Below the pieces are notes generated by a model, which saw nothing but the letters and a program-made list of their open reading frames with translations, ran no database searches and was not told the origin of the DNA. A stretch of 64,000 bases of DNA from Eubacterium plexicaudatum ASF492. GTDB taxonomy: Bacteria; Bacillota; Clostridia; Lachnospirales; Lachnospiraceae. Each line of letters starts with the position of its first letter. Within the stretch, counting starts at the first letter, position 1. Positions 55,258 through 64,000 of the stretch are shown here, in pieces. Both the position numbers and the translations under genes were made by a program. The DNA is taken from contig NZ_AQFT02000001.1 in the NCBI RefSeq assembly GCF_000364225.2, positions 5,878,501 through 5,942,500 of the forward strand. The letters run 5' to 3'.

Positions 55258-55821
55258 ATGGGGAAGATAACAATCACGACATGTGACATTGAAGGTTTGT
55301 ATGAGATTGAACCAACCGTATTCGGAGATGCACGCGGCTATTTTATGGAGACATATAATTACCAGGATTTTAAAGAGGCAGGCATTCCGGTGCAATTTGT
55401 ACAGGATAATCAGTCCGCTTCCAAAAAAGGAGTTCTGCGCGGTCTGCATTTTCAGATTCGGTATCCGCAGGACAAGCTTGTAAGAGTGATTCGCGGGGAA
55501 GTATTTGACGTAGCGGTAGATTTGCGGAAAGGGTCCGCTACTTATGGAAAATGGCACGGAGTTCGGCTTTCGGAAGAAAATAAAAAGCAGTTTTTTATTC
55601 CGAAAGATTTTGCCCATGGTTTTTTAGTTCTGTCGGATTATGCGGAGTTTGCATATAAATGTACGGATTTTTACCATCCGAATGATGAAGGCGGTCTGAT
55701 CTGGAATGATCCTCAGATCGGAATCGAATGGCCGATTCCGGAAGGAATGGAGTTAATTATGGCGGATAAGGACAGGCAGTGGGGCGATTTTCAGGAATTT
55801 ACGAAAAAATATCGTGGATAA
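55258..55821 (+). CDS. rfbC: dTDP-4-dehydrorhamnose 3,5-epimerase
   Basis: A 187-residue cupin-fold epimerase, third step of the dTDP-rhamnose pathway. Visible family motifs: FGDARGYFMETYNYQDF, the catalytic His in GVLRGLHFQ, FDVAVDLRKGS, the second His in DFAHGFLVLSDYAEFAYKC in part. AGAAAGGAAGC precedes the start. It completes the four rhamnose genes. Intact. Confidence 0.95.
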   Translation: MGKITITTCDIEGLYEIEPTVFGDARGYFMETYNYQDFKEAGIPVQFVQDNQSASKKGVLRGLHFQIRYPQDKLVRVIRGEVFDVAVDLRKGSATYGKWHGVRLSEENKKQFFIPKDFAHGFLVLSDYAEFAYKCTDFYHPNDEGGLIWNDPQIGIEWPIPEGMELIMADKDRQWGDFQEFTKKYRG

Positions 55822-55842
55822 TATGGTCAAAGGAAATCGAAA

Positions 55843-57630
55843 ATGCAAAAAACAAAGATAGGAAATGTGCTGCTGTATTATCCGGATCATACGAATCCGG
55901 ATGAACCGGCTGTAAATCCGGATGAAAGGCAGCTGCAGGAGATCGTTCAATTATATGAAGAGGATGGCTATCACAGTCAGATTACGTCGCGCAGGAACTG
56001 GACGGTCATGTATGAGCTGGCAGAATCCAGAGCAAATCTGATTGAATGGATCCGGCTGAAAAAACAGGCGAAAGTACTGGAACTTGGCGCCGGCTGCGGG
56101 ACCGTTACATCCGCACTGCTCAAAAAAAGCGCGTCGGTTACATGCCAGGAGGAAAACATCCGGTACTGTAACATCAACGCGCACCGCCACAAACAGGCAC
56201 GGTCGCTGACGATTTATGCGATGCCGTTTGATTCGTGCGAGCCGCAGCTGGAGGATGATTATGATGTGATCGTGACCGTAGCGGTTCCGATTTTGGAAGG
56301 ACAGGCCGAAAAGCTGCTGCATCACTTGCGCAGACATTTAAAGCAGGACGGTTTGCTGGTGCTTGCGGCAAAAAATAAATTCGGACTGAAATACTGGGCC
56401 GGCAACAAAGAGATGTATACACATACTTATTTTGCAGGTCTGGAAAATAACGGAGTCCGGCCGTATTCGAAAACAGGACTGAAAAACCTCTTGCATCGGA
56501 CGGGATTTGCATCGCAGGATTTTTACTATCCGTACCCGGATGAACGATTTGCACTGGATATTTATTCCGATCGGTATCTTCCCAAAAAGGGAGATTTGAA
56601 TTATAATATTGCAAACTACGAAGATGACCGCATTTTGCTGTTTGACGAGCAAAAGGTATTTGACAGTATTATTGAAGAAGGGCAGTTTCCGTTTTTTGCG
56701 AATGCATTTTTGTGTCTGGCAAAGGCGGCAGGAAATGCCTGTCAGGAACAGGACACCATTTATGCAAGATATGCCTCTGATCGAAGCAGAGCTTATGCGC
56801 TCTGTACGGAGATTACAAAGCAAAACGTATGCAAACGTGCGGTATATCCGCAGGGAGCGGCACATGTGCGTCATATTCTGCATGCATGTGAAAAATTAAG
56901 CAGTCAGTATGCACATACGCAACTAAAGTTTAACCGCTGCAGCGCCGCAACCGATGCGGATGGCGCCGTATATGCGGAGTTTGAACTTCTGCATGCCAAA
57001 GCGCTGCAGGAACAGATTTCGCAGGCGGTAAGTGCAGGGCAGATGCACACGGTTTTTGAAATATTGGATAAAATGATGCAAATCATTCGAAGTGAGGGCA
57101 GAGACGGCGGCAACATACCATTTGAAATGACGCAGGCATTTCGCAGCGTCTTTGGCAGCATTCCGCAGGAAGATGTTCTGCGTCACACCATATGCAGTGA
57201 GATTTCGGATATTGATCTGATTCTTGCGAATATTCTTGTGGGAGAAGACGGAACATGGCATGTCATTGATTATGAATGGACCTTTTTCTTTCCGATTCCG
57301 CAAAATTTTATTATTTACCGGACTCTGTTTTTTCTGAATCATGAAAATCCGCAGAGGGAAGAACTGTCGATGGAACATTTGCTGCAACGTGCAGGCATTT
57401 CCTCCGAAGAGGCGGAAGCCTATGCTGCGATGGAAGTGGCTTTTCAGCAATATGTAACCGGCGGACTGGTGCCGTACCGGGAGATGGTAAATTTGCTGGA
57501 GCGCAGATTTTTAAATGTCGTGGAGCTGAAAGCGGATTATGACCGCATTGCGGCGCAGAATGAACTGCTGAAAGGACAGGGAATCTGGAAGATGGTCAGA
57601 AAAGTAAAGAAGAAACTGACAGGAAACTGA
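55843..57630 (+). CDS. SAM-dependent methyltransferase with long C-terminal domain
   Basis: A 595-residue protein. Residues 60-210 are a class I methyltransferase (AKVLELGAGCGTVTSALLKK for SAM binding, DDYDVIVTVAVP). Residues 215-560 are a second domain with FFANAFLCLAKAAG and a conserved-looking HVIDYEWTFFFPIPQNFIIY segment, reminiscent of proteins acting late in glycan synthesis. The tail is basic. It is 21 bases after rfbC. It may methylate and cap the polysaccharide chain; the substrate is inference. Confidence 0.8.
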   Translation: MQKTKIGNVLLYYPDHTNPDEPAVNPDERQLQEIVQLYEEDGYHSQITSRRNWTVMYELAESRANLIEWIRLKKQAKVLELGAGCGTVTSALLKKSASVTCQEENIRYCNINAHRHKQARSLTIYAMPFDSCEPQLEDDYDVIVTVAVPILEGQAEKLLHHLRRHLKQDGLLVLAAKNKFGLKYWAGNKEMYTHTYFAGLENNGVRPYSKTGLKNLLHRTGFASQDFYYPYPDERFALDIYSDRYLPKKGDLNYNIANYEDDRILLFDEQKVFDSIIEEGQFPFFANAFLCLAKAAGNACQEQDTIYARYASDRSRAYALCTEITKQNVCKRAVYPQGAAHVRHILHACEKLSSQYAHTQLKFNRCSAATDADGAVYAEFELLHAKALQEQISQAVSAGQMHTVFEILDKMMQIIRSEGRDGGNIPFEMTQAFRSVFGSIPQEDVLRHTICSEISDIDLILANILVGEDGTWHVIDYEWTFFFPIPQNFIIYRTLFFLNHENPQREELSMEHLLQRAGISSEEAEAYAAMEVAFQQYVTGGLVPYREMVNLLERRFLNVVELKADYDRIAAQNELLKGQGIWKMVRKVKKKLTGN

Positions 57631-57653
57631 ACGGATACCCAAGGGGACATGCT

Positions 57654-59060
57654 ATGGAACAGACAAATTCAAAAGAGCAATATAAACGATTCATCATGCT
57701 GTTGGGAACCATTCTGATTGTAGCGTTGCAAACGGCAATGTTTGCCTGCTTATGGTATAACTATTATGCAAACAGAGAATTGACGCAGCTGCGTAAATAC
57801 TTTAAATATTTTTACTTTTACCGCAGAGGGCACTGGACCATTATTGTGCTGTATGCACTGGTGCTTATACTGTTTATGAAAGTGCTTGGCGGATTCCGGG
57901 TCGGATACCTGCGCAATCTGGATGTTTTATATTCACAGATTTTATCCGTATGCGCGACAAATGCGGTAGAGTATCTGCAGCTGGCCCTGATTGCAAAACG
58001 ATGGAAGTTTTTGTGGTTTTCCTCACCGATGTTTGCATTATCGCTGCTGCAGATTGTTGTCGGCGTCGTTTGGATCGTAGCAATGCGCAGCATATATGCA
58101 AGATTGTATCCGCCGCATGAAATGCTGCTGATCTATGGAAATATCAGTCCGAAAGCGCTCATACGCAAGCTGCAGTCACGAGGAGATAAGTATCGGGTAA
58201 AAGAAACCATTCATTTAAACGAAGGCATGGAAAAAATACTGAGTAGAATTGCAGAGTATGAATCGGTCATTATCGGAGACATTCCATCTCATGAACGTAA
58301 CGAATTTTTAAAATTTTGTTTTCAGAATAATATCCGCTGCTATTCCGTGCCGAAAATATCGGATATTATGATTATCAGCGCATCCGAAATAGATTTGTTC
58401 GATTCACCGCTGCTGTTGTTCCGCAATCAGGGCATGACGTTCGGGCAGAGCTTTTTAAAACGTGCAATGGATATTGTAATCGGTCTGGTCGGATGTATTC
58501 TGGCATCGCCTGTGATGCTGCTGATCGCGGCTGCCATTAAGCTGTATGACAACGGACCGGTGCTGTATTCACAGGAACGGATTACGAAAAACGGCAAACC
58601 GTTTCGAATTTATAAATTCCGCAGCATGATTGTAGAATCCGAAAAGCGCGGCGCAAGGCTGGCAAGTGAGCATGACGACAGAATTACGCCGGTAGGAAAG
58701 GTGATTCGAAGGCTGCATGTAGATGAGCTGCCGCAGCTGTTTAATGTGCTGATCGGCGATATGTCTTTTGTAGGGCCGCGGCCTGAGCGGGAAGAGATTA
58801 CAAAAGAGTATGAGCAGAGTATTCCGCAGTTTCGATTCAGGCTGAAAGTAAAAGCAGGACTGACAGGATACGCGCAGGTGTACGGACAATATAATACCGT
58901 ACCATACGATAAATTAAAATTAGATTTGACATATATAGAGAATTATTCGCTTTGGCTGGATTTAAAATTAATTATGCTGACCGTTAAAATTCTGTTTCAA
59001 AAAGAAAAATCAGAAGGCGTCGAGGACAGCCAGAAGACGGCGCTTAAGCAAAGCAAATGA
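57654..59060 (+). CDS. Polyprenyl-phosphate sugar transferase
   Basis: A 468-residue initiating glycosylphosphotransferase. Four to five N-terminal membrane helices (residues 14-155), a nucleotide-binding-like middle (MLLIYGNISPKALIRKLQSR), one further membrane helix (MDIVIGLVGCILASPVMLLI), then the catalytic domain with GPVLYSQERITKNGKPFRIY, KFRSMI, DELPQLFNVLIGDMSFVGPR in part, and AGLTGYAQVYGQYN. It transfers a sugar phosphate to undecaprenyl phosphate to start the polysaccharide. A second, similar gene starts at 63642. Confidence 0.93.
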   Translation: MEQTNSKEQYKRFIMLLGTILIVALQTAMFACLWYNYYANRELTQLRKYFKYFYFYRRGHWTIIVLYALVLILFMKVLGGFRVGYLRNLDVLYSQILSVCATNAVEYLQLALIAKRWKFLWFSSPMFALSLLQIVVGVVWIVAMRSIYARLYPPHEMLLIYGNISPKALIRKLQSRGDKYRVKETIHLNEGMEKILSRIAEYESVIIGDIPSHERNEFLKFCFQNNIRCYSVPKISDIMIISASEIDLFDSPLLLFRNQGMTFGQSFLKRAMDIVIGLVGCILASPVMLLIAAAIKLYDNGPVLYSQERITKNGKPFRIYKFRSMIVESEKRGARLASEHDDRITPVGKVIRRLHVDELPQLFNVLIGDMSFVGPRPEREEITKEYEQSIPQFRFRLKVKAGLTGYAQVYGQYNTVPYDKLKLDLTYIENYSLWLDLKLIMLTVKILFQKEKSEGVEDSQKTALKQSK

Positions 59061-59074
59061 AATGACAGCAGGAT

Positions 59075-59859
59075 GTGATAACTATGACAGAAAAGCAAAG
59101 GAAGCAAAATGCGGAACCGGTAATTTCCGTAATTATGCCGGCTTATCAGGAAGCCGCATATATGGAACAGGCAATTGTGTCGGTCATAAACCAGACATGT
59201 ACGCAGACGTGGGAGCTGCTGATTATAGACGACGGGTCTACCGACCGGACGCCGGAGGTTGCACGTACGTATGCAAAAGATCCGCGGATTCGGTATATTC
59301 GAAGGAAAAAAACAGGGGCGTGGCTGCGGCGCGCAATCTGGGAATCGAACGGGCACATGGGAACTATGTGGCGTTTCTGGATGCGGACGACTGGTGGGAT
59401 GCGGACAAATTAAGGCTGCAGATGGCATGCATAGAGCGGACAGGCACGGTTTTGTGCTGCACCGGCAGAGAGCTGATGCGGCAGGACGGAGAACCGACCG
59501 GCAAAAGCTTAGGCGTGCCGGAGCGCATTACTTATCACGATATGCTTCGAACGAATGTGATTCCATGCGGCTCCGTTGTGCTTCGAAAAGACGTTGCACG
59601 GGAGTTTGGATTTGTCTGCGACCGGTATCATGAAGATTATATTTTATGGCTGCGGATTTTGAAAAAATATAAGTCTGCGGCAGGTGTCAATGTGCCTGCG
59701 CTCAAATGCAGACTGAGTGAAGGCGGAAAATCGAGAAATAAATGGAAATCTGCGCGAATGCAGTATGGTTCCTACCGTTATCTTGGATACGGACGGCTGC
59801 AGTCGCTTTATTATATGATATTTTATACGTTGCATGGATTTTGTAAATATCTGGGATAA
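59075..59859 (+). CDS. Family 2 glycosyltransferase (one-base frameshift)
   Basis: 261 residues once one A is restored in the A7 run at 59306-59312; as written it stops at 59413. GT2 motifs: VISVIMPAYQEAAYMEQAI, LLIIDDGSTDRTPEVA, GVAAARNLGIERA and the metal-binding AFLDADDWWD. The C-terminal half has YHEDYILWLRILKKYK, typical of this group. It lies 14 bases after the sugar transferase gene. It adds a sugar to the lipid-linked chain. The repaired reading frame is convincing. Confidence 0.9.
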
Positions 59860-59874
59860 AAAAGGAGAATGAGA

Positions 59875-60657
59875 TTGAACCGATTTATCAGTGATGTAAA
59901 AAAATACCGAAAATATACCATATATGCGGCAAAATCCGAACTGAAATCCGAAGTGGCTAACTCGCATTTGAGCTGGATGTGGTGGATTCTGGATCCGCTG
60001 CTGTTTATGATTGTATATTCGTTCGTAGCGGTTATCGTATTTCAGAAAGGGGAACCGTATTTGCCGGTCTTTATTTTTATCGGCTATAACAGCTGGAACT
60101 TTTTTTCTGCATGTCTGCGGCAGAGCGTAAAGCTGGTAGCGGCAAACAAACCAATTGTATCGAAAGTATATATACCGAAGTTTATATTGATTTTTGTAAA
60201 AATATGTTCCAACGGATTTAAAATGATGATCGCGTTCTCCATAGTCGTCGTTATGATGATCGGTTATCAGGTGCCGGTCGATTGGAAAGTAATTTTGATG
60301 CTGCCGCTGTTTCTTGTACTTGTTATCGTTACGTTTGCATTCGGCAGCGTGCTGCTGCATTTTGGCGTTTATGTGGAAGATCTGGCAAATGTTGTAACGG
60401 TTGTGCTGAAACTGCTGTTTTATTTAACCGGAATTTTTTATTCTATCCGAAACCGGGTGCCGTATCCATACAGCAGTCTGCTGCTGAAATGTAATCCGAT
60501 GGCATTGCTGGTAGATTCGATGCGACGGGTGCTCATTTATCAGGAAATGCCGGAATGGGACGCGCTGTTTGCCTGGTTTTTAATCGGAGTCGTACTGTCC
60601 GTAATCGGCGTACGCAACATTTACCGGCATGAAAACAGTTATGTAAAAGTGATGTAA
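59875..60657 (+). CDS. Polysaccharide ABC exporter, permease (Wzm/TagG type)
   Basis: A 260-residue ABC-2 type permease with six membrane helices. The TTG at 59875 fits AAAGGAG better than the ATG at 59869, which is only two bases away from it. The N-terminal amphipathic segment has LKSEVANSHLSWMWWILDPL, typical of Wzm/TagG. Near the C-terminus is CNPMALLVDSMRRVLIYQE. It forms a transporter with the ATPase gene 75 bases downstream and would export lipid-linked polysaccharide. Confidence 0.92.
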   Translation: MNRFISDVKKYRKYTIYAAKSELKSEVANSHLSWMWWILDPLLFMIVYSFVAVIVFQKGEPYLPVFIFIGYNSWNFFSACLRQSVKLVAANKPIVSKVYIPKFILIFVKICSNGFKMMIAFSIVVVMMIGYQVPVDWKVILMLPLFLVLVIVTFAFGSVLLHFGVYVEDLANVVTVVLKLLFYLTGIFYSIRNRVPYPYSSLLLKCNPMALLVDSMRRVLIYQEMPEWDALFAWFLIGVVLSVIGVRNIYRHENSYVKVM

Positions 60658-60731
60658 AGCAATCAGACCGAATCGGATTATGATTGGGAAATAAGATTTG
60701 AAAATAAGATTGAGAAAGTGGATGGGACGGT

Positions 60732-61472
60732 ATGGATACAGCAAAAAAAGATTATGCGATCGAAGTATCGGATTTAAAAATACGTTATAAATGTCTGAAC
60801 CGGATATCCATAAAAAACAGCCTGTTCAGTCTGAAAAAATCGGAAGTGGACGTATTTGAGGCGGTCAGAGGGATTTCTTTTCAGGTGCCAAAAGGAGAAA
60901 TTATGGGAATTGTCGGCAAAAACGGCAGCGGAAAATCTACGCTGCTGCGTGCAATTGCCGGGATTTTCGCAGCAGATGAAGGAACGATTGATCTGCATGG
61001 ACATACGGTGTCGCTGCTGTCAATCGGCGTTGGATTTCAAAAGAAGCTGACTGGCAGGGAAAATATCTTTTTAAGCGGGATGCTGCTTGGGTTCGGGGAG
61101 GAACAGGTATTACAAAAGATTGATGAAATTATAGAATTTTCAGAGCTTGGGAGTTTTATTGATAAGCCGGTCCGCACCTATTCCAGCGGAATGTATTCAA
61201 AGCTGGCATTTTCCATTACGGCAGTTCTGGAGACGGAAATAATGCTGATTGATGAAGTGCTGAGTGTCGGAGATGTGCGGTTTAAGAAAAAAAGTTATGC
61301 AAAAATGAAAGAACTGATTACAAATGAGGAGCGGACAGTCATGATTGTGTCTCATAGTACGGAGACACTGGAAAAGCTGTGCGATACAATCCTGTGGCTG
61401 CATGAAGGCAAGATTAAAATGCAGGGAAGTACGGGGGAGGTGCTGCCGCTTTATAATGATTATATGTCTTAA
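60732..61472 (+). CDS. Polysaccharide ABC exporter, ATPase (Wzt/TagH type)
   Basis: A 246-residue ATPase. Walker A is GIVGKNGSGKSTLLRAIAG; the signature is RTYSSGMYSKLAFSITA; Walker B is IMLIDEVLSVGD; the switch His is in MIVSHSTETL. The N-terminal spacing (FSLKKSEVDVFEAVRGISF) is that of Wzt/TagH. It lacks the C-terminal carbohydrate-binding domain of some Wzt proteins, so chain-end recognition must come from elsewhere. It is paired with the preceding permease. Confidence 0.93.
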   Translation: MDTAKKDYAIEVSDLKIRYKCLNRISIKNSLFSLKKSEVDVFEAVRGISFQVPKGEIMGIVGKNGSGKSTLLRAIAGIFAADEGTIDLHGHTVSLLSIGVGFQKKLTGRENIFLSGMLLGFGEEQVLQKIDEIIEFSELGSFIDKPVRTYSSGMYSKLAFSITAVLETEIMLIDEVLSVGDVRFKKKSYAKMKELITNEERTVMIVSHSTETLEKLCDTILWLHEGKIKMQGSTGEVLPLYNDYMS

Positions 61473-61496
61473 CAATAACACCGGAAGGAGGACGAC

Positions 61497-62561
61497 ATGC
61501 ACATATTTTTCAGTATTTGTATTTTAGCGCTTGGCATAGGTCTGTTTGATTTGCTTGGAAAAGCGTTTTGCATCAGATGCCGTTTTCATCCGGTTGTGCC
61601 GGAGCGAATCTGCATTGGATTTTTCCTGTATTTTGCGCTTTTTCAGATTGTTGCCGAGGTTATGATCCTGACAAAACAAAAGCTGCATGTACTGGGTATA
61701 AGCTGGCTTGTGCTGCTTTGCCTGCTTGTCGCAGCGGCAGGAATCATGGTGTATCGAAATACACAAAAGGCGCCTGCCATAGAAGCCCGGCCGTCACGGG
61801 CAGTACGTCTGCTCTTTGCGCTTATGACGGTGGCAGTGCTGTGTGAATGCGCTTCGGCAGTGCTGATGCAGAGGAATATCGGGTGGGATTTTGCGTATTA
61901 TATCGGCAATATGATGACATCCGTGGAGACAGATACAATGTATCTGTATGATGGCAGCAGCGGATTGCTGCGCAGTCATCTGGAACTGCGGTATGCGTTG
62001 TCGTCGTTTTACATGAATACGGCGTGGATCAGCCAGATGACAGGCATATCGGCGCTTGTACTGCAAAAATATATGGCGGGCGTGCTCTGTGTTTTGCTGA
62101 CCAACGCGGTTGTATACAGCTTTGCAATGGAAGTATTTCAAAGAGACAAAAAAAAGACTGCGATATTGGTAACCATTACCGTTTTACTTACGATTTGCTG
62201 GGATGTATACGATACGGCGGCGCAGTTTTTAATGTTACGAAATTACGAAGCAAAGGCATACTGTGCCAATGTGGTCTTGCCGATGGTCTGTTATCTGCTG
62301 TACCGGATCTGGAAAAACAGCAAAGACAGAAAGACATGGGCAGAATTATTTCTTGTATCATTTGCAAGTGTGGCGGTTTCGATGTCGTCACTTGTACTCG
62401 TACCGGCGCTGATTGCAATTATGCTTTTGGCACATCTGATCGTTGAACGACGGTGGGATTCTGCGTTAATGATACGCGGGATGTTATGTTTGATGCCAAA
62501 TGTATGCTATTTTGCTGTATATTTTGCTTCAACAAAAGGCTGGCTGATTGTGGAGGTGTAG
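61497..62561 (+). CDS. Polytopic membrane protein, N-terminal part (DUF6077-like)
   Basis: A 354-residue protein with about nine membrane helices and an extracellular-type loop (DFAYYIGNMMTSVETDTMYL) like that of DUF6077 and GT-C-type proteins. GGAAGGAGG precedes the start. It ends at TAG 62559, and the next ORF continues in the same frame one codon later. Family members I recall carry both parts in one protein, so this may be one gene of about 646 residues broken by an amber codon. Role in sugar transfer on the outer face is inference. Confidence 0.7.
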   Translation: MHIFFSICILALGIGLFDLLGKAFCIRCRFHPVVPERICIGFFLYFALFQIVAEVMILTKQKLHVLGISWLVLLCLLVAAAGIMVYRNTQKAPAIEARPSRAVRLLFALMTVAVLCECASAVLMQRNIGWDFAYYIGNMMTSVETDTMYLYDGSSGLLRSHLELRYALSSFYMNTAWISQMTGISALVLQKYMAGVLCVLLTNAVVYSFAMEVFQRDKKKTAILVTITVLLTICWDVYDTAAQFLMLRNYEAKAYCANVVLPMVCYLLYRIWKNSKDRKTWAELFLVSFASVAVSMSSLVLVPALIAIMLLAHLIVERRWDSALMIRGMLCLMPNVCYFAVYFASTKGWLIVEV

Positions 62562-62564
62562 AAT

Positions 62565-63440
62565 ATGGCAGACGTATTCCAACAATACCAGGGAGATTCC
62601 TTATATCTGGCGGCGTTTGCGGTCAGTGTGGCGCTTTTGTGGTGGAAAGAGCACAGGACAGGACAGGGTACGACCGGGAAAAAAGCAGCAGCGGCGCTGT
62701 TGCTGTCCGTTGTGTTTGTATTTAATGAAATTGCATATCGGATTGTAGGAAAAATTACAAATGCTACGAGCTATTATCGGTTTTTCTGGATGCTTCCGAT
62801 TTTATTTTTCATTGCGTATCAGATTACGGAACGTTTTACCGGGGGAAACAAAAGACAGATCGTTTTGGCAGCGGCGGCTTTCGTTGCATGCCTTTCGGTG
62901 GGAGCAAATTTGTTTTTTTTAAACAGGGCCAATATCAATCGGCCGAAAAATATTTATGGATTGGATCCGGATGCCATTACGATTGCAGAGGAACTGATGG
63001 CAGACTGGAACGGGGAGCAAAACGGACATAAGGAACTGCCGACAGCGGCATTTGATATGTATCTGGAATATCAGGTACGTACGTATGAGCCGCGTATTTT
63101 GTGGGGGATTTCCCGCAACGCATATTTGTATCAGGCACAAAACGGCTATGATTATAAAAAATATGTCAGACAGCAGCATATGATAGCGGCAGTAAACGAA
63201 GGAATCAAAAAGGACAGTCGCACGCTTCGGCGCAGCCTGGATAAAAGCGGCGTGGATTACCTTGTAATCCGCACGGCATTTGATATGGACGGTTATTTAT
63301 CGCAAATATCCGTTCTGCCGATCGCGCAAAGTGAAAATTATACTTTATATAAAGTCAGCTCTTGTGAGCCGGAAATGGAACCTTCGGCCGGGCCGAACGG
63401 TTATGATCAGGGAATGGAAAGAAAGGATATGTGTGGATGA
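62565..63440 (+). CDS. Membrane protein, C-terminal part or separate gene
   Basis: A 291-residue protein with about four membrane helices (residues 13-125) and an extracellular C-terminal domain (SGVDYLVIRTAFDMDGYLSQ). ATG 62565 has GGAGGTG seven bases upstream, so separate translation is possible, but those bases also encode the end of the preceding ORF. It is in the same frame as that ORF. See 61497-62561 for the one-gene reading. The stop overlaps the next start (ATGA). Confidence 0.7.
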   Translation: MADVFQQYQGDSLYLAAFAVSVALLWWKEHRTGQGTTGKKAAAALLLSVVFVFNEIAYRIVGKITNATSYYRFFWMLPILFFIAYQITERFTGGNKRQIVLAAAAFVACLSVGANLFFLNRANINRPKNIYGLDPDAITIAEELMADWNGEQNGHKELPTAAFDMYLEYQVRTYEPRILWGISRNAYLYQAQNGYDYKKYVRQQHMIAAVNEGIKKDSRTLRRSLDKSGVDYLVIRTAFDMDGYLSQISVLPIAQSENYTLYKVSSCEPEMEPSAGPNGYDQGMERKDMCG

Positions 63441-63649
63441 TCAAAGTATATATTTGTCCAAAATGCGGCTGGATGCGGACAGTATCCCGCAGGAAAAATG
63501 TGGAATGCTATAAATGCGGGGAACAGGAAATGTTTCAGGTCAAACTTACATATGATAAATACAGTGAAATGACATTGAAAGAGCGGGAGGATTATTCGGA
63601 CAGCTGGCTGTATATTCACCTGCGTAATCTAAAGGAGCAAAATGTATAG
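63437..63649 (+). CDS. Small zinc-ribbon protein in polysaccharide operon
   Basis: A 70-residue protein starting at ATG 63437, which overlaps the previous stop. Two Cys pairs (VYICPKCGWM and VECYKCGEQE) would bind one metal, as in rubredoxin-like ribbons. The rest is helical and acidic (TYDKYSEMTLKEREDYSDSW). It overlaps the next gene by eight bases. It is not recognised; a metal-dependent accessory or regulatory role in the operon is a guess. Confidence 0.65.
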   Translation: MIKVYICPKCGWMRTVSRRKNVECYKCGEQEMFQVKLTYDKYSEMTLKEREDYSDSWLYIHLRNLKEQNV

Positions 63650-64000
63650 AAAAGACAACGTCGGCTGGGCCAAGCATCTGGATTTTACGATTCTGGATAT
63701 TCTGCTGCTGCAGCTGGCATTTATTACAGGATATATTATGCGTCACGGCTGGATGAATCCATATGCCAGTGAACCGTATCTGCGTCTTGCGGTGATACTT
63801 GTTCTGCTGAATCTATGCGTTGTGTTTTTTAAAGAATCCTATTCAGATATTATAAAACGTGATGCATTTACGGAGCTGGAAGAGGTAGCGGCAACCTGCA
63901 CGATTATATTTGTCGGCATGCTTGTGTATTTGTATGCAGCGAAAATGTCAGCGGTATATTCCAGGGAAAGTCTGTTTACCTTTTGGATTATGTCTATCAT
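63642..64000 (+). CDS. Second polyprenyl sugar transferase, cut by window end
   Basis: ATG 63642 follows AAAGGAGCAAA. The 119 visible residues (HLDFTILDILLLQLAFITGY, RLAVILVLLNLCVVFF, TCTIIFVGMLVYLYAAKM) contain three to four membrane helices in the pattern of the N-terminal region of glycosylphosphotransferases such as that at 57654. The catalytic domain lies beyond the window. If confirmed, the operon has two initiating enzymes. Confidence 0.75.
   Translation, partial: MYRKDNVGWAKHLDFTILDILLLQLAFITGYIMRHGWMNPYASEPYLRLAVILVLLNLCVVFFKESYSDIIKRDAFTELEEVAATCTIIFVGMLVYLYAAKMSAVYSRESLFTFWIMSI

Noticed and set aside
1..64000. tRNA genes and CRISPR arrays
   Set aside because: No cloverleaf-like arms with a T-loop were spotted, and no set of regularly spaced direct repeats is present.

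Overview
The window looks like the chromosome of a motile, rhamnose-decorated gut anaerobe of the Lachnospiraceae/Clostridia type. This is inferred from gene order (mbl-flhO-flhP, comFC-yvyF, cdaA-cdaR-glmM), AGGAGG-type ribosome sites and the families of the mobile elements. No tRNA, rRNA or CRISPR array was seen.

Bases 1-24.8 kb are accessory DNA. They hold uncharacterised small proteins, an XRE regulator, a MobC/relaxase mobilisation module with an oriT-like region, and a three-deep nest of insertions: IS200/IS605 inside the tnpC gene of an IS66 element, itself inside a small HTH regulator gene, with an 8-bp target duplication still visible. Next comes a LytTR two-component system followed by a FlxA-like protein, a FliD C-terminus-like protein and two further unknowns. 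An IS110 element, a MerR regulator with a beheaded ABC ATPase gene, a truncated relaxase, a PIN-domain toxin-antitoxin pair, a candidate small RNA, another IS and two tyrosine recombinases complete this part.

Bases 24.9-34.2 kb are the most unusual part. The 5' end of uvrB is present twice, sharing 173 identical bases. Between the copies lies about 6.6 kb of AT-rich cargo: a fusion of an archaeo-eukaryotic-type primase (TOTE/PrimPol-like) with a reverse transcriptase (YVDD), a 60-residue protein, a large unknown protein, and a DUF1016/YhcG nuclease that has lost its catalytic Lys region. The right-hand copy restores uvrB. It looks like a defence or conflict cassette that entered uvrB carrying its own replacement 5' end.

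Bases 34.2-49.9 kb are core chromosome: uvrA, mbl, flagellar rod genes, recD2, comFC, yvyF, the c-di-AMP synthase operon cdaA-cdaR-glmM, and an HPr gene. Bases 49.9-64 kb are a cell-surface polysaccharide operon: dTDP-rhamnose synthesis (rfbD, rfbB, rfbA, rfbC), glycosyltransferases, a methyltransferase, two polyprenyl-phosphate sugar transferases and a Wzm/Wzt-type exporter.

About fourteen places show a gene broken by loss of a single base, mostly in runs of A or T, in core and accessory genes alike. I read most of these as sequencing or assembly error rather than biology, and give the repaired gene in each entry.
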